NCBI GenBank assembly: GCA_934169725.1
Contig: CAKPOF010000001.1
Location: 62,001-126,000, forward strand
Length of the DNA stretch: 64,000 nucleotides
Reading direction: 5' to 3'
Origin: an uncultured Clostridia bacterium
GTDB lineage: Bacteria > Bacillota > Clostridia > TANB77 > CAG-508
In this document: positions 37,399 to 47,046 of the stretch, piece after piece
Layout: each line of letters starts with the position of its first letter
Numbering within the stretch: position 1 is the stretch's first letter
Notes under the pieces: generated by a model
Database searches by the model: none
What the model was told of the DNA's origin: nothing
What the model saw: only the letters and a program-made list of their open reading frames with translations
Program-made: the position numbers and the translations under genes

Positions 37399-39496
37399 AT
37401 GATTAAGAAAAATAATTCAGGAATAACTTTAATAAGTTTGGTTATTACAATAATAATATTATTAATTTTAGCATCAATAGGAATTAATAGTGGAGTTTCA
37501 ACAATACGTTCATCAAAGCTTACAAAATTTACCACAGAAATGAAAATGATGCAAAGTAAAGTTAATGAACTGTATGATTCATATTCAAACAATAGGACAG
37601 TAAATGTAAATAATAAAGAATATGTAGGAAAAGGTGTAACTGCTACAGAAGATGTAGAGGCAAAAGCAGGGATTCAAGAAATAGGAAAAAATATGGATAA
37701 ATTTTCTTCAAATAAAATAAGTAAAATCTTTTCAAGCGGAGAATCAGGTATAACTGATTCAAGTGGATATATGTATTATGATACTGAGACTATAAATGGT
37801 TTAGGATTAGATAATATTGAAGGAGAATATTTTGTAAATGTAGCTAAAAGAAGTGTTGTTAGTGTGGAACCATTCAAATATGATGGGAAAAATTATTATA
37901 CGTTAGAACAATTGCCAGATAGTTTATATAATGTAGAATATGATAAAGAAAGTGGAAAGGTATCTTTTGATTTTGATTCTGAAGTAACAGAAGGAAAGGG
38001 AATATTAAAAATTTCAAATATTAAATATGATAATTACATAAACAAATGGCAAGTTAGATATAGAGAAAAAAATGATTCAGAAGAAGAAAACGAATGGAAA
38101 ACAACAGAAGAGTTTACAGGAGATAATTGCAGTATTGATGTATTAAATAAAAACGGTAAAAAAACATATGAAGTCCAAATAATACATGGAGATGAAGTTA
38201 AATCAGATATAAAAGAAACAACAGTTGAGGTGATTAAACTTGGAGAAATGGCAGAACCTTCTGTAGGGACAGGCGAAGACTTCAATATGGAAAATGGTGT
38301 TATTGAAGTTGAATTTTTAAAAAATACAAGTTACAACACAACAACAGTTCCAAATCAACCAATATTAAAAGATGGAATGACACCAATTACATATGATGAA
38401 AACGGTATTGCTCAAAATATAGATTCTAGTAATATAAATTGGTATAATTATGTTTCTAAAACTGGAACAAATGACAATAATGATAGTAAATGGGCAAATG
38501 TAAAAGTAACAGAAGGAAATGATGATAGCTACTTTGTATGGATACCGAGATATGCATATAGGATTGTATATTTTGATTCATCAGATAGTGCTAATCAATA
38601 CAGAGCAGGAACGTTATCTGAAGAAGATGCAATAAAAGATAATAAGATAGTAGGATATAGTGATGCAAGAGGAATTGTAGATGTAGATGGAAAAACGAAA
38701 AAAGATGTAGCTGTGCAAACATCAATAGTAGTAAATGATAAATATTTTAGAACTCATCCTGTATTTGAAGATAATACAAACTGTGGTGGTTGGAGCAGTA
38801 AATTACAAGGATTTTGGATGGCAAAATATGAAGCTAGTGAAGGTGAAAACAGTAATCCAAAATCAGTACCTGGAGTAGAAAGTTGGGTTAATTTAACAAT
38901 AGGAAATATGTTTACAAATTCAAAAAATTATAATGAAACATTAAATAGTCATATGATAAAAAACAGTGAATGGGGAGCAGTTGCTTATTTAGCAGAAAGT
39001 AGATATGGAAGAAATGGTACACAAATATCATTAAATAATAGTGCTAGTTATATAACTGGATCATCAAGCGGTATGGATTCAAATGGTAGTAATACATATG
39101 AATATAATTCAGAAAATGGAGTGCTAGCAAGTACAACAGGAAACATATATGGAGTATATGATATGACAGGAGGAGCGTATGAATATGTAGCTATTTATAA
39201 TAAAGAAGGGGCTACATTAAAAAATGGAGAAGAATTTACATCCTCTAAAGAAAGTAATGAATATTCAACAGTATATGAAAATGATGAATTAAATAATGCA
39301 TATAAATATGGTGATGGAACATATGAAACAAAAGGATGGCATGGAAATTACAGTAATTTTATGGTTGAAAATTCACCATTCTGTGTAAGAGGTGGATATT
39401 ATAATGATAAACAATCAGCAGGAATATTTTATTATCAAGTACGGTAATGGAAGTATATACAGTAAAAATGGATTTAGGGTATGTCTTGCGTTTTAA
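37399..39496 (+). CDS. Pilin-like surface protein with FGE/sulfatase-like C-terminus, +1 frameshift at CGG
   Basis: ATG 37399 follows TTGGAGG. Class III leader MIKKNNSG then ITLISLVITIIILLILAS. The body has a pilin-like region (about 1-150), a fibronectin-like region (about 190-285) and a formylglycine-enzyme-like domain (about 300-699) with YFVWIPRYAYRI, GFWMAKYEAS and GAYEYVA. Frame 0 ends at CGG-TAA (39442-39447), right after FCVRGGYYNDKQSAGIFYYQ. Skipping the C gives GNGSIYSKNGFRVCLAF, the GFR ending that the 57117 paralogue also has, to TAA 39496. No switch was found upstream; tRNA-Gln lies there instead. Confidence 0.85.
39442..39444 (+). other. CGG frameshift site in the 37399 surface gene
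   Basis: Frame 0 reads CAA-GTA-CGG-TAA. Frame +1 reads GGT-AAT-GGA-AGT and completes the C-terminal motif ending NGFRVCLAF. Confidence 0.8.
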
Positions 39497-39511
39497 AGAT
39501 TAACCACAGGG

Positions 39512-39547
39512 GAAACTATTTTAACAAAACTTAAAATAGTTTCTTTA
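39512..39547 (+). terminator. Rho-independent terminator
   Basis: GAAACTATTTTAA and its complement form a 13-bp stem with a 6-base loop, followed by TTT. It lies 15 bases after the +1-frame stop, fitting that stop as the real gene end. Confidence 0.85.
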
Positions 39548-39572
39548 CTTTTAAGTAAAATTGATATATAAT
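39544..39572 (+). promoter_or_regulatory. Probable lysS promoter
   Basis: TTTACT at 39544-39549, a 17-bp spacer and TATAAT at 39567-39572, leaving a 30-base leader too short for a T-box. Confidence 0.65.
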
Positions 39573-39612
39573 ATAGCGAGTGAAAAGCTTGAAAAATAAA
39601 GGAGAGATAATT

Positions 39613-41118
39613 ATGCAAGAAAAAAATAATCAAACAGAAGAATTAGATATGAACCACTTAATGCAAATAAGAAGAGAAAAATTAGCCGAATTACAAGCAG
39701 AAGGAAAAGATCCATTTGAAATTACAAAATTTAATAGAACAAATACAGCAGGAGAAATAAAATCAAATTATGAAAAATATGAAGAAAAAGATGTAACAGT
39801 AGCAGGAAGAATTATTGCTAAAAGAATTATGGGAAAAGCATCGTTTTGCACTATCCAAGACTGTGATGAGAAAATACAAAGTTATGTAAGTATTAACGAT
39901 TTAGGAGAAGAAAGTTATAAAGCATTTAAAACTTTTGATATAGGAGATATTATTGGAATTACTGGATTTGTATTTAAAACAAGAACAGAAGAAATTTCAG
40001 TACATGCTAAAGAAGTTACATTACTTTCCAAATCATTAAGACCATTACCAGAAAAATTCCACGGATTAAAAGATCCAGATTTAAGATATAGACAAAGATA
40101 TGTTGATTTAATAATGAATCCTGAAGTAAAGAAAACTTTTGAAACAAGAAGTAAAATAATAAGTAATGTTAGAAATATATTAGAAGAAGAGGGATATTTA
40201 GAAGTTGAAACACCTGTATTAAATACAATATCAGGTGGAGCAACAGCAAGACCATTTATAACTCATCATAATGCTTTAGATATAAGCATGTATCTAAGAA
40301 TAGCTTTAGAATTAAATTTAAAAAGATTAGTAGTTGGTGGATTCGATAAAGTATATGAAATAGGAAGAGTATTTAGAAATGAAGGTATGGACATTCGTCA
40401 TAACCCAGAGTTTACAATGTTAGAATTATATGCATCATATCAAGATTATCATGATATGATGGATATAACTGAAAAAATCTTTTCTCAAACAGCTCAAAAT
40501 GTATTAGGAACTACAAAAGTAACATATCAAGGACAAGAAATAGATTTAGCACCAGGATGGAAAAGAATAACTATGATTGATAGTATAAAAGAAGCTTGTG
40601 GAGTAGATTTTAATGAAATAAAAACTGATGAAGAAGCAGTAGCATTAGCAAAAGAAAAAGGAATAGAAATTCCAGATAAAACAAAAGAAACAAGAGGAGA
40701 TGTTATTAGTTTATTCTTTGATGAATATGTAGAAAAAACACTAATACAACCAACTTTTATATATGAATATCCTGTTGAAATTTCACCACTTGCAAAGAAA
40801 TGTCCAAATAACAAAAAAATGACAGAAAGATTCGAAGTATTTATAGGTGGTAGAGAATATGGAAATGCATTTTCAGAATTAAATGATCCAATTGATCAAT
40901 ATGAAAGATTTAAAAAACAAGTAGAAGCTAAAGAAGCTGGTGATGAAGAAGCTGGAATGATGGATGAAGATTATATTAATGCATTAGAAATAGGTTTACC
41001 TCCAACAGGTGGATTAGGAATAGGAATTGATAGATTTGTAATGTTATTAACAGATGCAGCATCAATAAGAGATGTATTATTGTTCCCAACAATGAAACCA
41101 TTATCTAATAACAATTAA
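39613..41118 (+). CDS. lysS: Lysyl-tRNA synthetase, class II
   Basis: ATG 39613 follows AAAGGAG; 501 residues. The N-terminal OB-fold anticodon domain (about 60-170) is followed by class II motif 1 near [20 protein letters not shown], motif 2 with [20 protein letters not shown], and motif 3 [13 protein letters not shown]. It charges tRNA-Lys. The length and order are standard. Confidence 0.97.
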   Translation: MQEKNNQTEELDMNHLMQIRREKLAELQAEGKDPFEITKFNRTNTAGEIKSNYEKYEEKDVTVAGRIIAKRIMGKASFCTIQDCDEKIQSYVSINDLGEESYKAFKTFDIGDIIGITGFVFKTRTEEISVHAKEVTLLSKSLRPLPEKFHGLKDPDLRYRQRYVDLIMNPEVKKTFETRSKIISNVRNILEEEGYLEVETPVLNTISGGATARPFITHHNALDISMYLRIALELNLKRLVVGGFDKVYEIGRVFRNEGMDIRHNPEFTMLELYASYQDYHDMMDITEKIFSQTAQNVLGTTKVTYQGQEIDLAPGWKRITMIDSIKEACGVDFNEIKTDEEAVALAKEKGIEIPDKTKETRGDVISLFFDEYVEKTLIQPTFIYEYPVEISPLAKKCPNNKKMTERFEVFIGGREYGNAFSELNDPIDQYERFKKQVEAKEAGDEEAGMMDEDYINALEIGLPPTGGLGIGIDRFVMLLTDAASIRDVLLFPTMKPLSNNN

Positions 41119-41140
41119 TAATCATTAAAGGAGAAAATTG

Positions 41141-42001
41141 ATGATAAATTTTACGAATTGTATAGAGGAATTAAATAACTATAAAGGTTCAGAAAAAAAG
41201 AAAACTTTAATATATGAAAATAAAAGATATTTAGTAAAATTTCCAGATCCAATTAGGGAAAAAAATAAAAATATTTCTTATATAAATAATGCTTTTTCAG
41301 AATATGTAGGAAGTAATATTTTTAAAATTGTTGGATTTAATACTCAAAATACAATTTTGGGAATGTATGTATATAATGAAAAAGAAAAAATTGTATGTGC
41401 ATGTGAAGATTTTACTGATAAAAACAATACATTATACGAATTCGAAAATTTAGCTTTGAGTACAAATCCCGATAAAAAAATTGAAACAGAATTATGTGAT
41501 ATTTTGGATGTTATAGATGAAACTAAAACAATGATTCCAAATGATACAAAGGAAAAATTTTGGAATATGTTTGTAATAGATGGTTTAATAGGAAATACAG
41601 ATAGACATAATGGTAATTGGGGCTTTCTTATGAATACCAAAAGTAATAAAGTGGAATTTGCACCAATATATGATTGTGGTTCTTGTTTAAATCCTATGTT
41701 AGAGGATGAGCAAATAGAAAATTTAAATGAAGTAGAAATGAAAAATATAGCAATAAATTGTTATTCTTGTATAAAAGAAAATGGCAAAAAAATAAATTAT
41801 ATGTCATATATAAAAAGTATGAAAAATGGAAATTGTAATGATGCTATAAGTAGAGTGTTTACAAAAATAAATATAGAGCAAATAAATAATTTTATTAATG
41901 AAATAGAGTGTATCTCTAATACTAGAAAGAATTTTTATAAGAACATAATTGGTATAAGATATGAGATAATAAAAAATGTGTATAAAATTATAAATAGATA
42001 G
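41141..42001 (+). CDS. HipA/CtkA-like protein kinase
   Basis: ATG 41141 lies 8 bases after AAAGGAG; 286 residues. The HipA-fold active site is visible: catalytic Asp154 with His156 and Asn157 in GNTDRHNGNWGF, and the metal Asp178 in APIYDCGS. An N-terminal nucleotide region has RYLVKFPDP. Stand-alone CtkA-type kinases phosphorylate proteins; HipA kinases block growth by modifying GltX. No HipB-like antitoxin is adjacent, so it need not be a toxin-antitoxin system. Lying right behind lysS may be chance or functional. Confidence 0.8.
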   Translation: MINFTNCIEELNNYKGSEKKKTLIYENKRYLVKFPDPIREKNKNISYINNAFSEYVGSNIFKIVGFNTQNTILGMYVYNEKEKIVCACEDFTDKNNTLYEFENLALSTNPDKKIETELCDILDVIDETKTMIPNDTKEKFWNMFVIDGLIGNTDRHNGNWGFLMNTKSNKVEFAPIYDCGSCLNPMLEDEQIENLNEVEMKNIAINCYSCIKENGKKINYMSYIKSMKNGNCNDAISRVFTKINIEQINNFINEIECISNTRKNFYKNIIGIRYEIIKNVYKIINR

Positions 42002-42011
42002 AGATGTCTAG

Positions 42012-42049
42012 AAAGAAGTCTAAAGTTAAAATTAGATTTCTTTTTTTTT
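42012..42049 (+). terminator. Rho-independent terminator
   Basis: GAAGTCTAA and TTAGATTTC (one G-T) followed by a run of nine or more T. Confidence 0.8.
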
Positions 42050-42087
42050 AATAGCAAATCAAGATTACATAAACATTTTAAATAATA

Positions 42088-42116
42088 TTGACAAAAACAT
42101 GAAAAGTGTATAAAAT
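42088..42116 (+). promoter_or_regulatory. Sigma-A promoter of the Clp-like/M41 pair
   Basis: TTGACA at 42088-42093, a 17-bp spacer and TAAAAT at 42111-42116. The 95-base leader contains an orphan GGAGGTGATTTTTAG. Confidence 0.8.
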
Positions 42117-42210
42117 TGTATATATAATTTTTTGGAGGTGATTTTTAGGAATTTATTAATAAATAATGTAACAATTTGACAACATAGTTATAAACTAGGA
42201 GGAATAAAAA

Positions 42211-43578
42211 ATGAAAAAAGAATTTGTTTTTGATGGCACAGCGGTTATTGTAATAGATGAGGCGTTAGAGATTGCACATAATAATGGATTGAGTTTTGTA
42301 CCTAGGGAAGCTCTATGGATTGCAATTTTTTCAGGCGATGCAGACACATTTCCTGTATACAATTATGTATTATCAAAAGGAGTTTGTGAAGAAGAATTTA
42401 GAGTTCGGGGAGAAAAAATTTTCAATGAAATTATACTTGAAGATGGAAAAATAAAGCAATATAAACTTATAGAATTTACATATGGTAAAGAATTTATCAC
42501 AATTGATGTTGAGATTATGAGATTATTTAATAAAGCAAAAATAATTCAGGAAGAATATTATGATGATACTGAGATTGGATGTAAACATTTTATAGAAGCT
42601 TTTTCAAATTTATACCCAGAAAAATTTGATAAAATAATGACATCAATGTTAGGAGGAAAAAAAATGGACAATTTTAAAACTACAACAATACCTGGGGAAT
42701 TATCTGGATTTTTAACAGATTTAACAGAAAAATTTAAGTATGATGATGAATGTTATATCTGTGGAAGAGAAAACGAAACAAGAAATCTTATAAAAATCTT
42801 AATGAAAAATACAAAAAGAAATGCAGTTTTAGTTGGAGAACCAGGTGTAGGAAAAACAGCACTAGTAGAAAAGTTTGCATGGATGATTGCAACAGGAAAC
42901 TGTCCGAAAAAATTTAAGGATTGTAAAATTATATCATTAGATGTAAATGGAATTGTTGCAGGAACTAAATATAGAGGAATGGCAGAGGAACGGATTCAGC
43001 AATTAATTAACTTTTTAGAGAGAAATCCAAATGTTATACTATTTGTAGATGAAATTCATTTACTACTAGGAGCTGGAGCATGTGTGGAAGGAGAAGTTGA
43101 TTTAGCTAATGCTTTAAAACCTATTTTAGCAAGAGGAGATACAAGAGTTATTGGAGCCACAACTGTTACTGAATACAAAAAGTATTTTTCAAAAGATGGT
43201 GCATTGAAGCGAAGATTTGAAGAAATTTATGTAAAAGAACCAAAAACAACAGAAGTTTATGAAATGATTAAAAATCAAATTAAGTTGTTAGAAAGTGCTC
43301 ATGGAACAAAAATTTCGAAGAAACTTGTAGAATTTGCTATTTTTGAAGCATCTTGCTTTAATTTCCAAACCAAAAACCCAGATAGAACTCTAGATTTATT
43401 GGATAAAAGTATGGTTTGTGCTGAATTAGAAGGTAGAAGTAATGTAAAGAAAAAGGATATTTTGGAAAATTTTGATTTAAATATGAATAAATTTAAAAAA
43501 TGTCAGAAAAATCTAAAAAAGCAACTGCGTATCACGAGGCTGGACATTATATTGCATATAAATTTTCAAAGGAAATAA
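42211..43578 (+). CDS. Clp-type AAA+ ATPase with Clp-N domain
   Basis: 455 residues. Residues about 1-140 resemble a Clp repeat (N) domain (FDGTAVIVIDEALEIAHNNG). The AAA+ module has Walker A GEPGVGKTAL, pore-loop-like KYRGMAEERI, Walker B ILFVDEIH and a sensor/arginine-finger part to about 430. Only one AAA module is present, unlike ClpA/B/C. The last 26 codons overlap, in another frame, the M41 protease gene that begins at 43500, so the natural end may be near 43499 with the protease fused by a -1 shift. Two in-frame CGG codons (42406, 42991) are read as Arg, the second at a conserved Arg. Confidence 0.8.
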   Translation: MKKEFVFDGTAVIVIDEALEIAHNNGLSFVPREALWIAIFSGDADTFPVYNYVLSKGVCEEEFRVRGEKIFNEIILEDGKIKQYKLIEFTYGKEFITIDVEIMRLFNKAKIIQEEYYDDTEIGCKHFIEAFSNLYPEKFDKIMTSMLGGKKMDNFKTTTIPGELSGFLTDLTEKFKYDDECYICGRENETRNLIKILMKNTKRNAVLVGEPGVGKTALVEKFAWMIATGNCPKKFKDCKIISLDVNGIVAGTKYRGMAEERIQQLINFLERNPNVILFVDEIHLLLGAGACVEGEVDLANALKPILARGDTRVIGATTVTEYKKYFSKDGALKRRFEEIYVKEPKTTEVYEMIKNQIKLLESAHGTKISKKLVEFAIFEASCFNFQTKNPDRTLDLLDKSMVCAELEGRSNVKKKDILENFDLNMNKFKKCQKNLKKQLRITRLDIILHINFQRK

Positions 43579-44063
43579 AAGATTATACAATAAAAGCTAT
43601 ATCTATTATACCTACTGGTGAAACATTAGGAGTAAATGTCTTGGAATACGATGATGATATTACAATTTCATGTACACGTAATTATTTTATTGAAGAAATG
43701 GCAATAGACTTAGCAGGAAGAGCAGCAGAAAAAATGTTTACAAACGAATTGTCAGCAGGTGCACAGTCTGATTTAAAAAAAGCAACCATGTATGCCAAAG
43801 GTATAGTTATGAAATATGGATTGATTGAAGGATTTCATAATAGAGTTTTCTTAGAAAAGAAAGAAAATGAAATATATACTAAAGAAATGGCTGAAAAAAT
43901 TAATAGTCAAATAGATTCTATATTAGATGAGGCACTAAAAAAGGCAGAAGAATTAATAGCAAATAATCAGGAGTATTTAAAGGTTTTAGTAGAACTTCTT
44001 TTGAAAAAGGGAATGGTTTCAAACAAAGAAATTGATGCATTATTTAAAAAATTGGAAAACTAA
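43500..44063 (+). CDS. FtsH-type zinc protease domain (peptidase M41)
   Basis: 187 residues starting MSEKSKKATAYHEAGHYIAY. HEAGH is the zinc-protease motif, and DLAGRAAEKMF and GAQSDLKKATMYAKGIVMKYG are the M41 landmarks, the Asp being the third ligand. It lacks its own AAA domain and membrane helices and overlaps the Clp-like ATPase by 79 bases in the -1 frame. The natural unit is probably an ATPase-protease pair working together, either as two chains by coupled initiation or as one chain by -1 slippage on the A-run at 43494-43500. No ribosome site is seen before 43500, which favours coupling or slippage. Confidence 0.85.
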   Translation: MSEKSKKATAYHEAGHYIAYKFSKEIKDYTIKAISIIPTGETLGVNVLEYDDDITISCTRNYFIEEMAIDLAGRAAEKMFTNELSAGAQSDLKKATMYAKGIVMKYGLIEGFHNRVFLEKKENEIYTKEMAEKINSQIDSILDEALKKAEELIANNQEYLKVLVELLLKKGMVSNKEIDALFKKLEN

Positions 44064-44149
44064 AAATTAATAAGAATGCAAATTTGTATTCTAAAAGGAA
44101 AATTAATTATTTACCTAAAATTTGATAATTAATTTTAAAGGATTTTTTA

Positions 44150-44181
44150 AAAGCACTGCAATTATTATTGTAGTGCTTTGT
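44150..44181 (+). terminator. Rho-independent terminator
   Basis: AAAGCACTGCAAT and ATTGTAGTGCTTT form a 13-bp stem with one mismatch-type pair. Confidence 0.8.
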
Positions 44182-44264
44182 TACAATTTAAAATATTTAA
44201 CTTATAAAAATTTATTGCTTTGAAATACCGTGTAAGCGATCAAACGAGTGTTGTTGAGTGCGAA
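44180..44264 (+). repeat. Palindromic repeat, copy D (decayed)
   Basis: Starts GTTACAATTT and carries GAAATACCGTGTAAGCGATC and TGAGTGCGAATT, then breaks off; the right half is missing. Confidence 0.75.
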
Positions 44265-44298
44265 TTCTATGGTATGTGTGAAAATTTTATGAATTCAA

Positions 44299-44326
44299 TT
44301 GATAAAAAACAAAAAAGTGTTATAAT
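44299..44326 (+). promoter_or_regulatory. Promoter of the site-2 protease gene
   Basis: TTGATA at 44299-44304, a 16-bp spacer and TATAAT at 44321-44326. Confidence 0.7.
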
Positions 44327-44363
44327 AATGCTATATTATTTTAAAATAAAAAGGAGAACACAT

Positions 44364-45104
44364 ATGTTTAATTTTTCATTTGATAGAAGAACAATGTATA
44401 TAATTATAGCTATAATGGTAATTTCAACAATGGTACAATATTTAGCTAATCCAGGAGCTTTAATATCACTATTGTTTAGTGTACCGGGAGTATTAATAGC
44501 AATAACATTCCATGAATTTGCTCATGCTTTTGTAGCAGATAAACTTGGAGATGATACTGCAAGAAGAGAAGGAAGATTAAGTTTAAACCCATTTGACCAT
44601 ATAGACCCAATAGGAATGACATTATTGTTATTTGCAGGATTTGGTTGGGGAAAACCTGTAAATGTAGATCCTAGAAATTATACAAGAAAGATTTCAATGG
44701 AAAAAGGTCAAGCAATAGTTTCTATTGCTGGTCCAGTAATGAATTTTATATTAGCAATTATATTTTCAATAATATATTTTGGAATATATAAATTTGCTGG
44801 AAATGCTGTTATATTAACAACCATGGGTTCAGTTTTAATGAAATTAATATCAGCTACAATTACAATAAATGTTGGTTTAGGACTATTTAATTTAATACCA
44901 TTACCACCACTAGATGGTTCAAAAGTTATAATGCCATTTTTACCATCAAAGATTAAATATTGGTTTATAAATAATGAGCATATATTTTATATTATTTTTG
45001 TAGTAATATGGATTACAGGATTAGCATCTTACATAATAACACCAGGTATTAGAGTAGTTGGAACATGGATACTAAATTTAGGTATGGCTGTATGGGGCTT
45101 ATAA
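44364..45104 (+). CDS. Site-2 protease family membrane metalloprotease (M50)
   Basis: ATG 44364 follows AAAAGGAG; 246 residues with about six membrane helices. Zinc motif HEFAH at residues 50-54, the matching Asp in NLIPLPPLDGSKV, and the family block SLNPFDHIDPIG. It is of the YwhC/RseP-like M50B group that cuts within membranes, substrate unknown. The distant start codon at 44220 would lie inside repeat D and is rejected. Confidence 0.9.
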   Translation: MFNFSFDRRTMYIIIAIMVISTMVQYLANPGALISLLFSVPGVLIAITFHEFAHAFVADKLGDDTARREGRLSLNPFDHIDPIGMTLLLFAGFGWGKPVNVDPRNYTRKISMEKGQAIVSIAGPVMNFILAIIFSIIYFGIYKFAGNAVILTTMGSVLMKLISATITINVGLGLFNLIPLPPLDGSKVIMPFLPSKIKYWFINNEHIFYIIFVVIWITGLASYIITPGIRVVGTWILNLGMAVWGL

Positions 45105-45243
45105 TATATGTTTAATAAGATAGAGAAGGGAAAATTAATTGAGAGGCTATTTTTAGCAATCTCACATTAATCGACCTTCTTTACTTATTTCAAGATAAAT
45201 GATATAATTTGTTCTGAAAAATATGAGAAACAAAGAAAGGAGA

Positions 45244-45270
45244 GTATGACATATTAAACATATGTCATAC
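45244..45270 (+). promoter_or_regulatory. Hairpin between ribosome site and tsaD start
   Basis: GTATGACATAT, loop TAAAC, ATATGTCATAC: a perfect 11-bp stem. The only good Shine-Dalgarno (AAAGGAG, about 45235-45242) lies before it and the tsaD ATG after it. Confidence 0.7.
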
Positions 45271-45282
45271 AAGAATAAATGA
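45262..45282 (+). CDS. Putative 6-residue leader peptide of tsaD
   Basis: ATG at 45262 encodes MSYKNK and stops with TGA that overlaps the tsaD ATG (ATGA). A second mini-frame (MTY) begins at 45246 just after the Shine-Dalgarno. Translational coupling through one of these would explain the poorly placed ribosome site. It is a reading of the sequence only. Confidence 0.35.
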   Translation: MSYKNK

Positions 45283-46265
45283 AAGAGATATATACACTAG
45301 GAATTGAATCAAGTTGTGACGAAACATCTGTAGCTGTGGTAAAAAATGGTAGAGAAATATTGTCAAATATAATAGATACACAAATACCTATACATGAAAA
45401 ATATGGAGGAGTTGTGCCTGAAATAGCATCAAGAAATCATATTGAAGCAATTTCTAGAGTGACCAAAAAAGCATTAAAAGATGCAAACATAAAATTAGAA
45501 GATATAGATGCAATAACACCAACATATGGACCAGGATTGGTTGGTGCTTTACTAGTTGGATTATCATATGCAAAAGCTTTAAGTTTTGCAATAAATAAAC
45601 CATTGGTAGGTGTTAACCATATACAAGGACATATAGCTGCAAATTATATCACATATCCAGAATTGCAACCACCATTTATATGTTGTATGATGTCTGGGGG
45701 AAATACTCAAATAGTACATGTTAAAAGTTATACTGAATTTGAAGTTTTAGGAAAAACAAGAGATGATGCAATAGGAGAGGCTTTTGACAAAGTGGCTAGA
45801 GTAGTAGGTTTGGGATATCCAGGAGGACCTAAAGTTGATAAATTAGCAAAAGATGGAAAACCAGAAATAGAATTGCCTAAAACACATTTTGAAAATATGG
45901 ATTTTAGTTTTAGTGGAATAAAAACAGCTGTAATAAATTTACATCATAAAGATCCGAATATAAATAAGGCTGATTTATGTGCAAGTTTTCAAAAAACAGT
46001 AACTGAAATTTTAATAGAAAATGTGAAAAAAGCAATAAAACTAACAAATATAAAAACTGTAGTTTTAGCTGGAGGAGTATCTGCTAATTCATATATAAGA
46101 AAAAGTTTTTTGGAATTAGAAAAAAAAGATATAAAAATATATATGCCAGATTTAAAACTATGTACAGATAATGCGGCCATGATTGCATCAGCTGGCTATT
46201 ATAATTACATAAATGGCAAGAGAGATGATTTAGCTTTAAATGCAATACCTAATTTGAAGTTATAG
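45279..46265 (+). CDS. tsaD: tRNA N6-adenosine threonylcarbamoyltransferase
   Basis: A 328-residue TsaD (Kae1/Gcp) with [27 protein letters not shown], the metal motif [13 protein letters not shown] and ASAGYYNY near the end. It transfers threonylcarbamoyl to A37 of ANN-reading tRNAs; MtaB, encoded at 14275, then thiomethylates the same base. The following metallophosphoesterase and YqeG genes are close and probably co-transcribed. Confidence 0.97.
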   Translation: MKEIYTLGIESSCDETSVAVVKNGREILSNIIDTQIPIHEKYGGVVPEIASRNHIEAISRVTKKALKDANIKLEDIDAITPTYGPGLVGALLVGLSYAKALSFAINKPLVGVNHIQGHIAANYITYPELQPPFICCMMSGGNTQIVHVKSYTEFEVLGKTRDDAIGEAFDKVARVVGLGYPGGPKVDKLAKDGKPEIELPKTHFENMDFSFSGIKTAVINLHHKDPNINKADLCASFQKTVTEILIENVKKAIKLTNIKTVVLAGGVSANSYIRKSFLELEKKDIKIYMPDLKLCTDNAAMIASAGYYNYINGKRDDLALNAIPNLKL

Positions 46266-46276
46266 AAGGAGAAAAT

Positions 46277-46987
46277 ATGTCAATATATACAATAGGAGAT
46301 TTACATTTATCATTTAATGAAAATAAACCAATGAGTGTTTTTGGAAAAAAATGGGAAGATTATGAACAAAAAATTGAAAAAGATTGGAAAGAAAAAATAA
46401 AAAAAGATGACATAGTTGTTTTACCAGGAGATTTTTCATGGTCAATGTATTTAAAAGACACATATAAAGATTTTGAATATATAAATAATTTACCAGGAAA
46501 AAAACTATTATTAAAAGGAAACCATGATTATTGGTGGACTACAATAAAAAGTATGAGAAATTATATAAAAGAAAATAATTTGAAAGATATTGATTTTATA
46601 TATAATAATTCATATGAATATGAAAATACAATTATAGTTGGTACAAGAGGTTGGACACTAGGTGATGATGATGAAAGTAAAAAGATGATTAATAGGGAAG
46701 TAGCAAGATTAGAATTATCAATAAAAAACGGAATAGAAACATATGGCGAAGATAAGGAAATAATTGCATTCATGCATTATCCACCAATTTTGAAACAAAA
46801 TATTCAAAATAATGAAATGAATGAATTTATAAGAATGTTAAAAAAATATGATATAAAAAAATGTTATTATGGACATTTACATGGAACAGCAATACAAGAA
46901 GCAATAGAAGGAACACATTTTGGTATTGATTTTAAATTAGTTAGTGCAGATGGAATAAATTTTAAATTAATTAAAGTAAAAGATTAA
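46277..46987 (+). CDS. Calcineurin-like metallophosphoesterase (COG1768 type)
   Basis: 236 residues with the phosphoesterase ligand blocks in order: IGDLHL, LPGDFSW, KGNHDYWW, AFMHYPP and YYGHLHG. There is no signal peptide or membrane helix. Twelve bases separate it from tsaD, with AGAAGGAG between, so it shares that operon. The substrate is not known for this group. Confidence 0.9.
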   Translation: MSIYTIGDLHLSFNENKPMSVFGKKWEDYEQKIEKDWKEKIKKDDIVVLPGDFSWSMYLKDTYKDFEYINNLPGKKLLLKGNHDYWWTTIKSMRNYIKENNLKDIDFIYNNSYEYENTIIVGTRGWTLGDDDESKKMINREVARLELSIKNGIETYGEDKEIIAFMHYPPILKQNIQNNEMNEFIRMLKKYDIKKCYYGHLHGTAIQEAIEGTHFGIDFKLVSADGINFKLIKVKD

Positions 46988-47046
46988 AATAAAATTGACA
47001 AAAAAATTATGAATTGATAATATATAAATGTAAACGGAGGAAGAAT

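Noticed and set aside
39573..39612. T-box leader before lysS
   Set aside because: Only about 35 bases separate promoter and start, far too short for a T-box.
41141..42001. HipBA toxin-antitoxin module
   Set aside because: No HipB-like DNA-binding partner lies next to the kinase.
44220..44363. Early start for the site-2 protease
   Set aside because: The upstream region is repeat D and a promoter; ATG 44364 has the ribosome site and matches the family start.
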